A stretch of 64,000 bases of DNA, taken from contig CANMBS010000008.1 of NCBI GenBank assembly GCA_947496145.1, positions 62,001 through 126,000 on the forward strand, in the 5' to 3' direction. Made by a program: the position numbers and the translations under genes. The notes under the pieces are model-generated. The model ran no database searches. It was not told the DNA's origin and saw only the letters and a list, made by a program, of their open reading frames with translations. How positions within the stretch are numbered: the stretch's first letter is position 1; every line of letters begins with the position of its first letter. This DNA is from an uncultured Pseudovibrio sp. (lineage in GTDB: Bacteria > Pseudomonadota > Alphaproteobacteria > Rhizobiales > Stappiaceae). Of this stretch, positions 46,488 through 56,900 are shown in pieces.

Positions 46488-48485
46488 GTGGTGGGAATGA
46501 TGTCTGAAGCAGGCAACAAGCATTATAGTGTTGGATATTCCTCATATCGAACCAGTGCACGTGGCGGAGCGATGTCGCAACAGCCCTTTGCTCAATCTGT
46601 TCTCCGCGTTTACGAAAAACTGTTCGACCTTCCAACCTTCATCATGGTCAATCATAGAGGTGCACAACACGGCCCGGAACTGTTTGTCTCCCAGTCCATA
46701 TCATCCTACGAAGCACAGTTAAAATCCTCGCTCCAAAAAATCACAAAATTGCAACTGGGAAATGATGACATTCAAATTTTTCCCTATAGGTTTGAAGACT
46801 TTAGCAAAGAAGAAGACACACTGCTTCCACCATCTCCCACTCAATTTATAGCTCTCATGCCGCTCATTGAGCGAAATCGCCTGGTCGCAATTGTTGGCAT
46901 TGTATGTCAGGCAGAGTCCAACATCCCATTCTCCTCACACGCGAACACAGACTTCACAAAAAAACTCAAGAACTTCCGAAACCTTGCCCGCATCCTTGTA
47001 CCCGGCTTGCTTCGTATCCTCGCAGCCAATGACTTATACAGCCCCTTGAACGTAATCAAAGCAATCCAGACGGAACCGAGCCTCTTTTCAGGAAAAACTG
47101 ATAGAAAAGAAATCTTTACAGTCAGTAACATTGACCCGCTCACAGGTTTGCGTACGCGGGAAAGCTTCGAACAGCTCATTGCTCTGGCAATCGAAAACAT
47201 TGACGGCCCAGACCAGCGGGTCGCTCTTTTCTATGTTGATCTTGACCATCTTAAAACCATCAATGATGCCCACGGCCACGCCGCTGGTGATGCTGCTCTC
47301 GTCGCTATTTCAAACCGTCTGAAGCAACTGGAAAGCGAAAATGTCATTGCTTTGAGATTAGGAGGGGATGAGTTCGCTCTTTTACTGCAAGACACAAGAT
47401 GCGCTCATGTCAGAAAGCTGATTGAAGAACTGCCGAAAGCTCTAAGTCCTCCTGTTTTTTATGAGGGCAATGAAATTAGCCCCAAGGTCAGCATTGGCGC
47501 CGCTGTTTTTCCGCAACACGCAAAGAATGCAAAAGAGCTGCAAGATTGTGCAGACGCAGCCCTCTATCACGCCAAAAAAAGAGGACGCAATAGAGCCAGT
47601 TTATTCAATCAGGTCATGCAAACCAGACTAAACCGGCAAGTTACCCTGCAACAAGCTGCAAAGCAGGCACTTTTGCAAAATGAAATCAGTACGGTGTTCC
47701 AACCTGTAAGGTCGTGTAAAACAAACCAGATCATGATGCTGGAGGCACGCACGGAATGGCCCGAACACGTATTGCAGATCGCGCGCGGAAACGACCTTTC
47801 TAAAGTCTTCGATAACGCGAGTTTCAGCAGTGTACTTGGGGAAACCTCTCTGGCTGCGATCATTCACACAATGCGAACTTGTCAAAACACGTCGATGCAG
47901 CATTGGGAGTTTTTGTTCCGCGTCCCCACTCCCACTTTTCTTAAGGAGAGCTTTTGTGACGACCTGCTCTATCTCTTACAGGAAAACAACCTTCGCTCAG
48001 ATAAATTCATATTAGAAATACCGTCACGAGTACTTTTAAGACCCAACGCAAGCTTCATTATTGAACACCTTGACCGGCTTACTAACTCTGGCGTCAAATT
48101 ATGTATCAACCACTTTGACTCCGGTGGCCTTAAAGTTGAGCATTTTCAAAAGCTAAACATTTCCTACATCAAATTGCATGCTGGTCTGGTTGAAAAACTG
48201 TTTCAGGATAAAAAGGCAGCGCACCTGTTAACAGCAGCAACCAAATTCGCCCACACCCTGAACATTGAGATCATCCTGTCGGAAGTAAAAAGCATCGAAA
48301 CACAGCACAAACTACGGGCTTTGTCAGCTGAGTACGTACAGGGCAATCTTCACGATGCAGAACTCCGCTTCCCCTTGATTTATAAAAGGCATATTCTTGA
48401 AAGATTAGAAGGTGCGCAGAAATTATCACTTCCCCCCGCACAATACGAAAAGCATACTCAAACCCTCTCAACAATGATAAGCTAA
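46488..48485 (+). CDS. GGDEF protein with a degenerate EAL domain
   Basis: A 665-residue cytoplasmic protein. A GAF-like or novel N-terminal domain (about 30-195) has no clear motif. GGDEF domain at about 215-370 is canonical: NIDPLTGLRTRESFEQL, FYVDLDHLKTINDAHGHAAGD, RLGGDEFALL (G292). The EAL domain at about 375-640 is clearly derived but damaged: EAL has become EAR (E419), and the DDFGTGYSSL block is now NHFDSGGLKVEHF, so phosphodiesterase activity is unlikely. Start unclear between GTG 46488, ATG 46497 and 46500. Likely a diguanylate cyclase with a c-di-GMP-receptor EAL. Confidence 0.9.
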   Translation: MVGMMSEAGNKHYSVGYSSYRTSARGGAMSQQPFAQSVLRVYEKLFDLPTFIMVNHRGAQHGPELFVSQSISSYEAQLKSSLQKITKLQLGNDDIQIFPYRFEDFSKEEDTLLPPSPTQFIALMPLIERNRLVAIVGIVCQAESNIPFSSHANTDFTKKLKNFRNLARILVPGLLRILAANDLYSPLNVIKAIQTEPSLFSGKTDRKEIFTVSNIDPLTGLRTRESFEQLIALAIENIDGPDQRVALFYVDLDHLKTINDAHGHAAGDAALVAISNRLKQLESENVIALRLGGDEFALLLQDTRCAHVRKLIEELPKALSPPVFYEGNEISPKVSIGAAVFPQHAKNAKELQDCADAALYHAKKRGRNRASLFNQVMQTRLNRQVTLQQAAKQALLQNEISTVFQPVRSCKTNQIMMLEARTEWPEHVLQIARGNDLSKVFDNASFSSVLGETSLAAIIHTMRTCQNTSMQHWEFLFRVPTPTFLKESFCDDLLYLLQENNLRSDKFILEIPSRVLLRPNASFIIEHLDRLTNSGVKLCINHFDSGGLKVEHFQKLNISYIKLHAGLVEKLFQDKKAAHLLTAATKFAHTLNIEIILSEVKSIETQHKLRALSAEYVQGNLHDAELRFPLIYKRHILERLEGAQKLSLPPAQYEKHTQTLSTMIS

Positions 48486-48604
48486 CTGCGAGAATACAGA
48501 GGAGCTTTCCGGTTACCAGCCTGCGAGAGTAAAACGAACGCAGCACAATCTGCTCCCTGGCTTGAGGTTAAGGAGCAAACTTCAAAGATACTGCGAGACT
48601 ATGT

Positions 48605-48931
48605 GTGCGCAAAACAAAACGACAACAAGCAATTAGCAGTGCCCTGGAAACGCTTATCCCTTATGTCCCTTATCTTGATGCCACCGAAATAAGGCAGAAA
48701 GCCAATCAAAAGCACCTGCGCCACCTGCCAGTACTCATAGCACTGCATCTGGCGACCATGAGTTATGTGCGCCACAAATACACAGACTACGACAAATTAT
48801 TGGAGACGGGTCTTGACCGAGACGCAGCCCGTTATTGCGTTGCGCAGGATATGGAAGAAATCATAGGCTCTTGGGGTGGTAGCATCACTGCCACCGAGCT
48901 ACTCGCCGCTTATGACAAAAACGGCGAGTAA
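48605..48931 (+). CDS. DUF2293 domain-containing protein
   Basis: A 108-residue protein of family DUF2293: ISSALETLIPYVPYLDATEIRQKANQKHLRHLPVLIALHLATMSYVRHKYTDYD, ending LDRDAARYCVAQDMEEIIGSWG. The conserved LRHL, VRH and RDAAR blocks agree. GTG start at 48605 with GCGAG upstream; start is not certain. Function unknown. Follows the GGDEF gene on the same strand. Confidence 0.82.
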   Translation: MRKTKRQQAISSALETLIPYVPYLDATEIRQKANQKHLRHLPVLIALHLATMSYVRHKYTDYDKLLETGLDRDAARYCVAQDMEEIIGSWGGSITATELLAAYDKNGE

Positions 48932-48946
48932 AGAGTTATCTATAGA

Positions 48947-49210
48947 TTATCGGCAAACACCTAGAATCCATGTAAATGCAAGTGCAACAAGGCACAGTGC
49001 TGGAATGATGATAGCTGGATATCCGATCAACGCGATCGCAAGCCCCCATCCTACAAATATATTTATGCAGAAATAGTACTTTGCCTCACTGTTTCCATGA
49101 ACTGCATCTTTAAGCAACCATCCCAAAACTGGAACAAGAAAGAGAATTTTGAGGAAGAGCGGATCGTCGTCTTGAGACGAGACCGGAGCAGCCATAGTTG
49201 TGTTACTCAT
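48947..49210 (-). CDS. Hypothetical two-helix membrane protein
   Basis: About 87 residues: MSNTTMAAPVSSQDD, then two hydrophobic segments (FLKILFLVPVLGWLL and a longer GLAIALIGYPAIIIPALCLVALAFTW). Start at 49210 preceded by GGGTACTTTTA. No recognised family. The gene ends close to the DUF2293 gene on the opposite strand. Confidence 0.55.
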   Translation of the reverse strand: MSNTTMAAPVSSQDDDPLFLKILFLVPVLGWLLKDAVHGNSEAKYYFCINIFVGWGLAIALIGYPAIIIPALCLVALAFTWILGVCR

Positions 49211-49539
49211 TAAAAGTACCCGTATTTTTATGATGAGGGAAAACACTGTTGATTTATATCAAATTATCACTGCAAGGCATGCGTCACATCAGCACATCTA
49301 CGTATATCATGTGAATAGTACATATGCATTGGATGCATAGACTGTGAATTTACGTCCCTCAAAAGCTATTGATCACCATAGGGTTTCACTTCAATGCCAG
49401 TGAACTGCCTGACTGTGTGTTTCCGGCTTCTTAAGCCTGAGATCACTCCTTTAACCAGAAGTGTCAGAACCAGCTCACAGAACACAACACCCCTCGTCCA
49501 GCTTGCCGTAACCTTGCTCTATAAAAAGGAAAAGCAAGA
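49211..49539. other. Divergent promoter gap before the GH18 gene
   Basis: About 330 bp. No gene, repeat or operator recognised; it holds the AAGGAAAAGCAAGA ribosome site of the following gene at its end. Confidence 0.45.
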
Positions 49540-50469
49540 ATGGCTAACCAGCAACTTGTCATCTATACAGACAACGCCAACGCAACGCTTCCCAAGCTTG
49601 CGGAAACCGAATGCACTATTGGCATACAGGCCTTCATCAGCAAAGCTGAGTTCGAAGACGGAAAATGCAAATTAAGCGTCGACTATCCTATGGAGCAAGC
49701 TATAAAAGCTTCTCCAGACGGCAGCACGCCCCTAAAAGAAGCTCAGCAAAAAGGTCTCACAGTTCTTGCAGCACTAGGTGGAGCAACCTTTGACAATCCA
49801 ACCTGGAAAGAATGTAACAACAATCTTGACAGCTTTGTCACCGCACTCGCTGATTTTGTAAAAACTAACGGATTTGACGGAATTGATATCGACTGGGAAG
49901 ACACAGCCGCTGCATCAGGCCAGGGAGGCTATGATGCAGTTAAGTTTCTGGTTTCCCTTTCCCAGAAGCTCAAGACAGCCCTGCCGTCTGATAAGAGCAT
50001 CATTACACACGCTCCCCAACCGCCATATCTTGACCCCGCCTGGAACGGCGGCCCATATTTGAAGGTGATGGCACAGGCACACGGTGTCATCGATTACCTG
50101 AACATTCAGTATTACAACAACCCACCATGGGTCGGCGATACAGCTGCCGATGAAACCCGGCTGGTGGCTGGCACAACCGGTTCTCCGGTTCAGTCCACCA
50201 GTATCGTTGGCCTGCAAACAGCTGGAATTCCTCCAGAAAAACTACTGGTTGGCAAACCAACAACGCAGGAAAACACCGGCATAAGCGATACTGGTTTTAT
50301 CTCAGACAAAGATTTAGTTTCATACGTCATTGATCCCCTGAACGCCGCAGAACAAGAGTTTGGCGGCGTAATGGGTTGGCAATTTGCAAGCTCACCTATA
50401 AGTGCTGACCTTGAAACGGATTGGATTTCAACCGTTGCCGAAGCTCTCGATCTGAAAAAATCAAAGTAA
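49540..50469 (+). CDS. GH18-family chitinase-like protein without signal peptide
   Basis: A 309-residue glycoside hydrolase family 18 protein. The catalytic signature DGIDIDWE is present: D113, D116, D118 and the acid E120 (DxxDxDxE). LGGATFDNPTW and IDYLNIQYYNN are the flanking barrel strands, and WQF at about residue 285 stands in the last strand. The start at 49540 (MANQQLVIYTDN) has AAGGAAAAGCAAGA upstream and gives no signal peptide, which is unusual for chitinases. So export by a type I or II route via other signals, or an intracellular role, must be considered. Endo-beta-N-acetylglucosaminidase action on chitin or peptidoglycan is possible. Confidence 0.88.
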   Translation: MANQQLVIYTDNANATLPKLAETECTIGIQAFISKAEFEDGKCKLSVDYPMEQAIKASPDGSTPLKEAQQKGLTVLAALGGATFDNPTWKECNNNLDSFVTALADFVKTNGFDGIDIDWEDTAAASGQGGYDAVKFLVSLSQKLKTALPSDKSIITHAPQPPYLDPAWNGGPYLKVMAQAHGVIDYLNIQYYNNPPWVGDTAADETRLVAGTTGSPVQSTSIVGLQTAGIPPEKLLVGKPTTQENTGISDTGFISDKDLVSYVIDPLNAAEQEFGGVMGWQFASSPISADLETDWISTVAEALDLKKSK

Positions 50470-50479
50470 AACAAAAAAC

Positions 50480-50502
50480 GGCGGAGAATCATCTGCTCCG
50501 CC
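50480..50502. terminator. Bidirectional terminator between GH18 and ettA
   Basis: GGCGGAG (50480-50486) pairs with CTCCGCC (50496-50502). For minus transcripts it is followed by GTTTTTTGTTTT, a strong T-tract after ettA; for the plus strand by ACTCTTTAAA. Confidence 0.75.
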
Positions 50503-50529
50503 ACTCTTTAAATTCAAGAAACTCAACAC

Positions 50530-52179
50530 TTAACGGGTAAGTGGCTTGTACTTGATGCGGCTTGGGTCTGCTGCGTGTGCACCCAGACGGCGAACCTTGT
50601 CTTTCTCGTAGTCTTCAAAGTTACCTTCAAACCACTCAACGTGGCTATCACCTTCAAAGGCCAGCATGTGCGTTGCTAGACGGTCGAGGAACATACGATC
50701 GTGCGAGATAACAACCGCACAACCTGCATAGCTCTCAAGAGCATCTTCAAGCGCAGCAAGGGTTTCAGTATCAAGGTCGTTGGTCGGCTCATCGAGCAGC
50801 AGCACGTTCGCACCGGACTTCAGAACCTTCGCAAGGTGCACGCGGTTACGCTGACCACCGGAAAGGTCGCCAACTTTCGCCTGCTGTCCTGCACCTTTAA
50901 AGTTGAAGGAAGAACAATATGCGCGAGAGTTGATCTCTTTCTTGTCCAGATAGATCACCTCAGCGCCTTCGGAAATCTCTTCCCAAACGGTTTTGCTGTC
51001 ATCCAGCTTGTCACGGGACTGATCTACATAACCAAGATGCACACGCTCACCAAGCTCAACCTTACCACTGTCAGGAGTTTCCTGACCGGTCAGCAGCTTG
51101 AAGAGTGTGGACTTGCCAGCACCGTTAGGACCAATCACGCCAACAATACCACCGCGTGGCAGCTTGAAGGAAAGATCTTCGATCAACAGACGGTCACCAA
51201 AGCCCTTGGAAACATTCTCAACGTCAATAACGTTGTTACCAAGACGCTCGCCAACCGGAATCATGATCTGCTCAATGGTAGGCATACGCTCTTCCTGAGC
51301 AGCCAGCAGATCGTCATAAGCTCTGATACGCGCTTTAGACTTGGTCTGACGACCTTTTGGAGACATACCCATCCATTCGCGTTCGCGCTTGATCGCACGG
51401 GAGCGAGCCATATTTTCACGGCCTTCCTGCTCCATACGCTTGGTCTTCTTCTCAAGGTATGTGGTGTAGTTGCCTTCATATGGAATGCCCTGACCGCGGT
51501 CGAGCTCCAGAATCCAGCCAGTCACGTTATCAAGGAAGTAGCGATCGTGGGTGATGATCAGCACGGAGCCCTTGAATTCACGCAGGTGGCGTTCAAGCCA
51601 GTGAACGGTTTCAGCGTCCAGGTGGTTGGTCGGCTCATCGAGCAGCAGCAGATCAGGCTCAGAAAGCAGAAGCTTACAAAGCGCAACACGGCGGCGCTCA
51701 CCACCAGAAAGGTTCACAACGGAGCTGTCAGATGGAGGGCAGCGCAGTGCTTCCATCGCCATCTCAACCTGACTGTCCAGATTCCACAGGTCCTGTGCGT
51801 CGATCTCGTCCTGAAGCTGAGCACCTTCCTCGGCAGTTTCATCCGAGTAGTTCATCATCAGTTCATTGTAACGGTCCAGTTTTGCCTGCTTATGCGCAAC
51901 ACCTTCCATTACGTTTTCAAAGACGGTCTTGTCCGGGTCCAGATGTGGTTCCTGCGGCAGGTAACCAACCTTAGCACCTTCAGCAGCCCATGCTTCACCG
52001 GTATATTCTTTATCCAGACCAGCCATGATCTTCAAAAGAGTGGACTTACCTGCACCGTTAGGACCAAGGATACCGATCTTCGCATCCGGGTAGAAAGACA
52101 GGTGAATGTTATCGAGTACTTTTTTAGCACCGTAGGCCTTGGAGACCCCGTGCATATGATAGATGAACTGGCGCGCCAT
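50530..52179 (-). CDS. ettA: Energy-dependent translational throttle protein EttA (ABC-F)
   Basis: A 549-residue ABC-F ATPase that binds the ribosomal E site and gates elongation by ATP/ADP level. Two nucleotide-binding domains: Walker A GILGPNGAGKSTLLKIM with signature LSGGERRRVALCKLL and Walker B LLLLDEPTNHLD; second GVIGPNGAGKSTLFKLL, LSGGQRNRVHLAKVL and VLLLDEPTNDLD. The arm and the linker (NVTGWILELDRGQGIPYEGNYTTYLEKKTKRME) are between. The N-terminus MARQFIYHMHGVSKAYG agrees with EttA. A hairpin terminator follows the stop. Confidence 0.95.
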   Translation of the reverse strand: MARQFIYHMHGVSKAYGAKKVLDNIHLSFYPDAKIGILGPNGAGKSTLLKIMAGLDKEYTGEAWAAEGAKVGYLPQEPHLDPDKTVFENVMEGVAHKQAKLDRYNELMMNYSDETAEEGAQLQDEIDAQDLWNLDSQVEMAMEALRCPPSDSSVVNLSGGERRRVALCKLLLSEPDLLLLDEPTNHLDAETVHWLERHLREFKGSVLIITHDRYFLDNVTGWILELDRGQGIPYEGNYTTYLEKKTKRMEQEGRENMARSRAIKREREWMGMSPKGRQTKSKARIRAYDDLLAAQEERMPTIEQIMIPVGERLGNNVIDVENVSKGFGDRLLIEDLSFKLPRGGIVGVIGPNGAGKSTLFKLLTGQETPDSGKVELGERVHLGYVDQSRDKLDDSKTVWEEISEGAEVIYLDKKEINSRAYCSSFNFKGAGQQAKVGDLSGGQRNRVHLAKVLKSGANVLLLDEPTNDLDTETLAALEDALESYAGCAVVISHDRMFLDRLATHMLAFEGDSHVEWFEGNFEDYEKDKVRRLGAHAADPSRIKYKPLTR

Positions 52180-52800
52180 GGACTGCCTGCATCTCCTGAT
52201 CTGTGTAAACTAAGAATTCTCTGGAGAGCACTCATAGTGGATGCGACGCTGCTGGGCAATCCATAACACCCCAGCAAAGATCAAAACCGACGCTTTTTTC
52301 TTCCATCACTGGCAATTCGGAGAAAAGACACTAGCCTTTCGCATAAAATATGGGCGGCAGATTAAACCAACCGTCTCTGTTGCGAGCAGAACCCAAAACC
52401 TCAGACCAGCTTCAACTGAGGAACCAAGGTAAAATTCCTCACCACAGCGCTGCCTTCTGTAGCTTTCAGGCCCATCACAGCAATAAAAGTGACAACGGTC
52501 TCAGGCGCAACAGCGACCAGATAAGATAATGCAAACTCCAGACAAAAAAAGAGGCGTGTACCTAGTGGTACACGCCTTTAAGAAAGTTGACACTCCCCCA
52601 TCCGAGTGCCAGCCGAAGCTGAAGACAGAGATATCAGAGAGCACATAACCAGCATTGATCTTCATCAAATTAAATAAAAATACCTCACAAACTCTGAAAT
52701 TATATCTGTTTGAAAGTCAGATTCAGTTATTAAACCGATTAAACTAGAACCTCTCAAATATAGGCAAAACGAAACTGCGGATGACATGCGGTTTTACGCT
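52180..52800. other. Gap between ettA and the HAD-like gene
   Basis: About 620 bp, with the terminator at 52552-52577 and nothing else recognised. No supported gene. Confidence 0.5.
52552..52577 (-). terminator. Strong intrinsic terminator for the HAD-like gene
   Basis: Perfect 11-bp stem AGGCGTGTACC (52552-52562) with GGTACACGCCT (52567-52577) and TAGT loop. On the minus strand it is followed by CTTTTTTT, and it lies about 225 bp after the stop at 52801. Confidence 0.8.
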
Positions 52801-53610
52801 CTATTTTTTACTAATTCTTTTCTTGGGAAGCGTTTGCCAGACATACTTTCTGTGCCAATGCCCTTCAGGCGAGACCACAAAACTCTCAGGGTCATCTTGA
52901 GTAGTACGCAAACCAGAAGTTGAAAACAACAACTGGCCCTGTTGCCCATCGGTTTTCGTAATCTGAATCTGGAGAATACCTGCATCCCGCAGCGTCGCCA
53001 GTTTCTTATCCTTACCACTCCTGCTCAGCAGCACCTTTGGAGTTGCTCCGATCCTCTTCCATATTGTTTCAGTAAGGCCATTCTGATGCTCATTCTCGTG
53101 ATCATCTAAGAGTTCAATACTCTTGTCTCTCGCCAATCCATAACTCAACTCTGCCATCACCCGGTCAACTTCATGGTCCCCACGGCTCAGAAGCCAGATT
53201 TGAAAATCATACTCTTTCAGCAAAGCAATCAGTTCTTGCATTGGCCGGAAGGCGAACTCCCGGTATCGTGCACCGATTGCTTCTGGCCCTTCCAAACAAA
53301 GAAATGCCCGAATGCTTTCCGAGTACGTCTTGTATCCAGCCAGAACAGTCACATCTTCGGGGGGGGAGGTCATATTATCAGCACGAGCAACAACTTCATT
53401 CCAAAGCACGCCGTCACCAACCACCACCGCGACCCGTTCACCAATCGGCACATACTCGAGGCTTGCCTCTCGTGCCATACGCTCAACCCGTTCGATAATC
53501 CCATGACGAACAGGACCAGCTTTCCAGCTCGGAAGAATGTTATCCCGCTCTCCCCCTGTGGGCTGCATCACTGAAATCGCTGAATAGAAAAGCAAACTGG
53601 ACCACTGCAT
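52801..53610 (-). CDS. Degenerate HAD-like protein lacking the nucleophilic aspartate
   Basis: A 269-residue protein. The region ERVAVVVGDGVLWNEVV lines up with the HAD motif I of phosphoserine-phosphatase-like proteins (DxDGTLW), with the nucleophile replaced by Val64, while Asp66 is kept. FRPMQELIALLKEYDFQIWLLSRGDHEVDRVMAEL resembles the HAD motif II region (S/R-type), and GKDKKLATLRDAG a possible motif III/IV. So phosphatase chemistry is probably lost. No signal peptide or membrane anchor is definite; the N-terminus is unclear (start at 53610, or 53568 at MQPTGG). Function unknown. Confidence 0.6.
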   Translation of the reverse strand: MQWSSLLFYSAISVMQPTGGERDNILPSWKAGPVRHGIIERVERMAREASLEYVPIGERVAVVVGDGVLWNEVVARADNMTSPPEDVTVLAGYKTYSESIRAFLCLEGPEAIGARYREFAFRPMQELIALLKEYDFQIWLLSRGDHEVDRVMAELSYGLARDKSIELLDDHENEHQNGLTETIWKRIGATPKVLLSRSGKDKKLATLRDAGILQIQITKTDGQQGQLLFSTSGLRTTQDDPESFVVSPEGHWHRKYVWQTLPKKRISKK

Positions 53611-53977
53611 CCCGTCATGTCACCTGAGTTTTCTCGTGAAACACCGGATACAAACTGCACACAAACTGCGCATAGAAACTGAATCGAACAAAATTTGTGA
53701 AAAGAGTCTCAGTGTAAGGTTGACTAAATCAGACAGTTTTCGATCTATTTTTGTTCAATAAAGAGCTAATAACAAAAACAGAGATGCGCCCGCGAAATTT
53801 CATCATCCAAATACTTACTCAGCAAAAATCTTATTTTATTACCCATCAACTTCAGAATATATAAATATACGTAATTATAATTCAACAATGATATGTATCC
53901 ACCGAAATTTTTAACTAAATTAAGAATTGCGTAACGAAGATAGTCGATTATACCTAGCTAGTTCTTGGGAAATTTCG
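53611..53977. other. AT-rich divergent promoter gap
   Basis: About 365 bp of AT-rich sequence between the HAD-like and the GGDEF-EAL gene. No gene or repeat recognised. Confidence 0.45.
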
Positions 53978-56900
53978 ATGCACGCTAAAACCCTACTGCT
54001 ACCAGTCTCATTACTGTTCGTTCTGACTGGTTTCGCCTTCTATGTTGTTTCAGGCTCCTCATACGCATCAATCTTTGATCCGGCAGTACCCAGCCTGCAC
54101 GATACTTTAAGCGCCTCTGAGCTACTGACCCAACAGCAGCATCTATGGACCATCATGTCTGTAGGTTTGTTCGCATTTGGTATTTTCGGTTTACTGCTCG
54201 TCTATTCCAGCCTGTTCATTCAGGAGCGGCAACGTGTTTCCCGGTTCTTTAACAGAGCTATCCTGCTGGCGATTATAAGTTCTCTCACCTGCCTGCTTGT
54301 CGATACCACGCTTGATCTTCCAGGCATCTCCGCCCAGTTTCAGATCTGGCATTCTCAGGTTGAGTTCGTACCAAACGGAGAGATACACGCAGCAGCCTTT
54401 CATAGTGCAATGGCTGCTATGATTGCGGTTCTCGCTTACATGCCACTTTCACACCTGCTAACACTGAGAGGCACCCTTGTTCTTGCTCTTTCAGTTGGTG
54501 GGATCATCTACCCGGCCTACCTGAAAGGCGTTCAGAGCCTTTTGCTTCACCCGATCAGCCAAAACGCTGCATTATCAGTAAGTTTTGAGCAAATCGGCGG
54601 TGGAACGACTGTCACATTACTGGCAACCTTTGTCGCTTTGTCTGGCATGATCGTCACTGGACTAAAGAACTCTCCCGCCCTGCCCGAATACATTTTGCGC
54701 AACACACAAAGCTACAGCATCTTGCAAATAAAGGCAGGTACAGCTCTCATTGTCATCGGCGGCATTGGATTTTCAGTAGGAAACACAAGCATCTATTCTG
54801 GCGAACTCAACAACGCCATCCTGAATGTACTCATAGCAGCAGCAGCCTCATTAAGTCTTGGCGCAGCACTTGGTTACTTGTCTAAAAGAAAAGTGATGCG
54901 CCCGACCCTGCTCTTAGGCATGATTGGTGGCCTTACCGCTGTCCTTGGCAATGCTCAGCATCTTAGCGCCAGCGGTGTAGCAGCCCTGTCTCTGGTAGCA
55001 TCATTCACCTCAATTGTGGTCTCAAGACTTGTCTTTTTGAAATCAGGAACACACAGAGTTCTTGTTTTTAACATCTGTCTGGGTCTGGGAGCATTGATAG
55101 GTCTGTTCGGCTTCACAAGCGCCCTGCCTTCCACTCATCCTTTAAGCGGCTTTACTCTGAATAATTTAGTTTTACAGGCAACCGGAGCCGCCCTCACCGC
55201 ATTCTGGGCTTTTATGTCAGGCTTGCTTGTTTTCTCCCTGATAAAACTCACACACCTTTACAGGAAAGCAAGCAAGGTAGACCTCAATGAAACCCCGATC
55301 GTCAGTACAGTCAGTGAAATAGAAAACCTGATCGGCAAACTGATTTGGCATGATGCAAGACTTGATGAACGCCTTGCACTGCGCAGCAACGATCCGCATG
55401 AACGTCTGGCCTCACTCTTCAACTCGTTTCTGGATAAGCTTCAAAGTGATGAGAAGCGCCGCAAACTTGGAGAAAGTTCAGAAAGAGTTCGTCAGGAAGA
55501 ACTGAACAAGCTTGCGACGTTTGCTGAAGGTGCCTTCGAAGGTCTGGCAATCTCTTCAAACGGGATTGTTGTTGAGTGCAATCACGTTCTTTATGAACTA
55601 CTTGGATACACCCCCGGAGAAATGCAGGGCACCAACATTCTCTCCCATGTTGCACCAGACTATCGTGACGCAGCGCGTGAAAGCATACAGGCAAATAGAC
55701 CAACGCCGAGCGAAAGTGTAATCCTGAGCAAAACTGGTGAGCGCATTCCCATCGAAGTCCGCGGTCGTCTGATGGATGTAGGAGGCGATAATCTTCGCGT
55801 TTCTGCAGTACGAGATATGCGCAAGCAGAAAGAAGATGAAGCGCGCATACTCCATCTGGCACAACACGACATGCTCACTGAATTGCCAAACCGGACTTAC
55901 TTCAGAGATCGTTTCGAGCAAGCCGTAGAGCAGCAGAAAGCAAGCGAAGAGACAACCTCCGCAATCCTGTTACTGGACCTGGACCGCTTTAAAGATATCA
56001 ATGACTTATACGGTCACCCTGTTGGCGACAAACTGATTCAGACCGTTGCACAACGCCTGAAAGACTGTATCACCCATCATGATACAGTTGCCCGTTTAGG
56101 CGGTGACGAGTTCGCAATTATTCAGGTTGGGCTGAAGTCACAGGCAGACATTGAGCTGCTCGCTAATAAGATTTTGGTTTCTCTGACAAAACCGATCCAT
56201 GTTGGCACCAACATCACAATCAGGTCCAGCGCAAGTATCGGTATAGCCATTATTCCTGAACATGGAACAGACCCGGACGAGCTGGTTTCCAAAGCCGACA
56301 TCGCGCTTTATGAGGCGAAAGAAGCTGGCAGAAACACTTTCGCTTTCTTCGAAGATGCAATGGAAGAAACAATCCGCCTGCGCAGAAGCATGGAAGCGGA
56401 TCTCCGTAACGCTTTGAAACAAAATGAACTTCAGCTCTACTTCCAACCTCAGGCAAGATCAGACACACGCTCCATTGTCGGGTTTGAAGCTCTCCTGCGC
56501 TGGAATCATCCCGAAAAAGGCATGATCAGCCCGAACCACTTCATTCCGGTTGCAGAAGAAAGTGGCCTGATTATTCCAATCGGGCGGTGGGTCTTACATG
56601 AAGCTTGCACACAAGCTGCATCCTGGCCAGAACGCTATCGTGTTGGGGTTAACCTGAGTCCGGTGCAGTTCTGTGATGAATACCTCATACAAGAGGTGGA
56701 AAGCGCATTGGCCCGAAGTGGCCTTGCTCCACAGCGCCTCGAACTGGAAATCACTGAGGGTGTTCTCATTCACGATGATCGCCGTGCGCTGAATACCCTG
56801 AGAGAACTCAAGAAGTTAGGCATCACAATCGCACTTGATGACTTCGGCACCGGCTACTCCTCCCTAAGTTACTTGCGCCGCTTCCCGTTTGACCGCCTGA

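Noticed and set aside
50701-52266. A 521-codon open frame on the plus strand opposite ettA
   Set aside because: Antisense shadow of an EttA gene with all motifs; no family features of its own.
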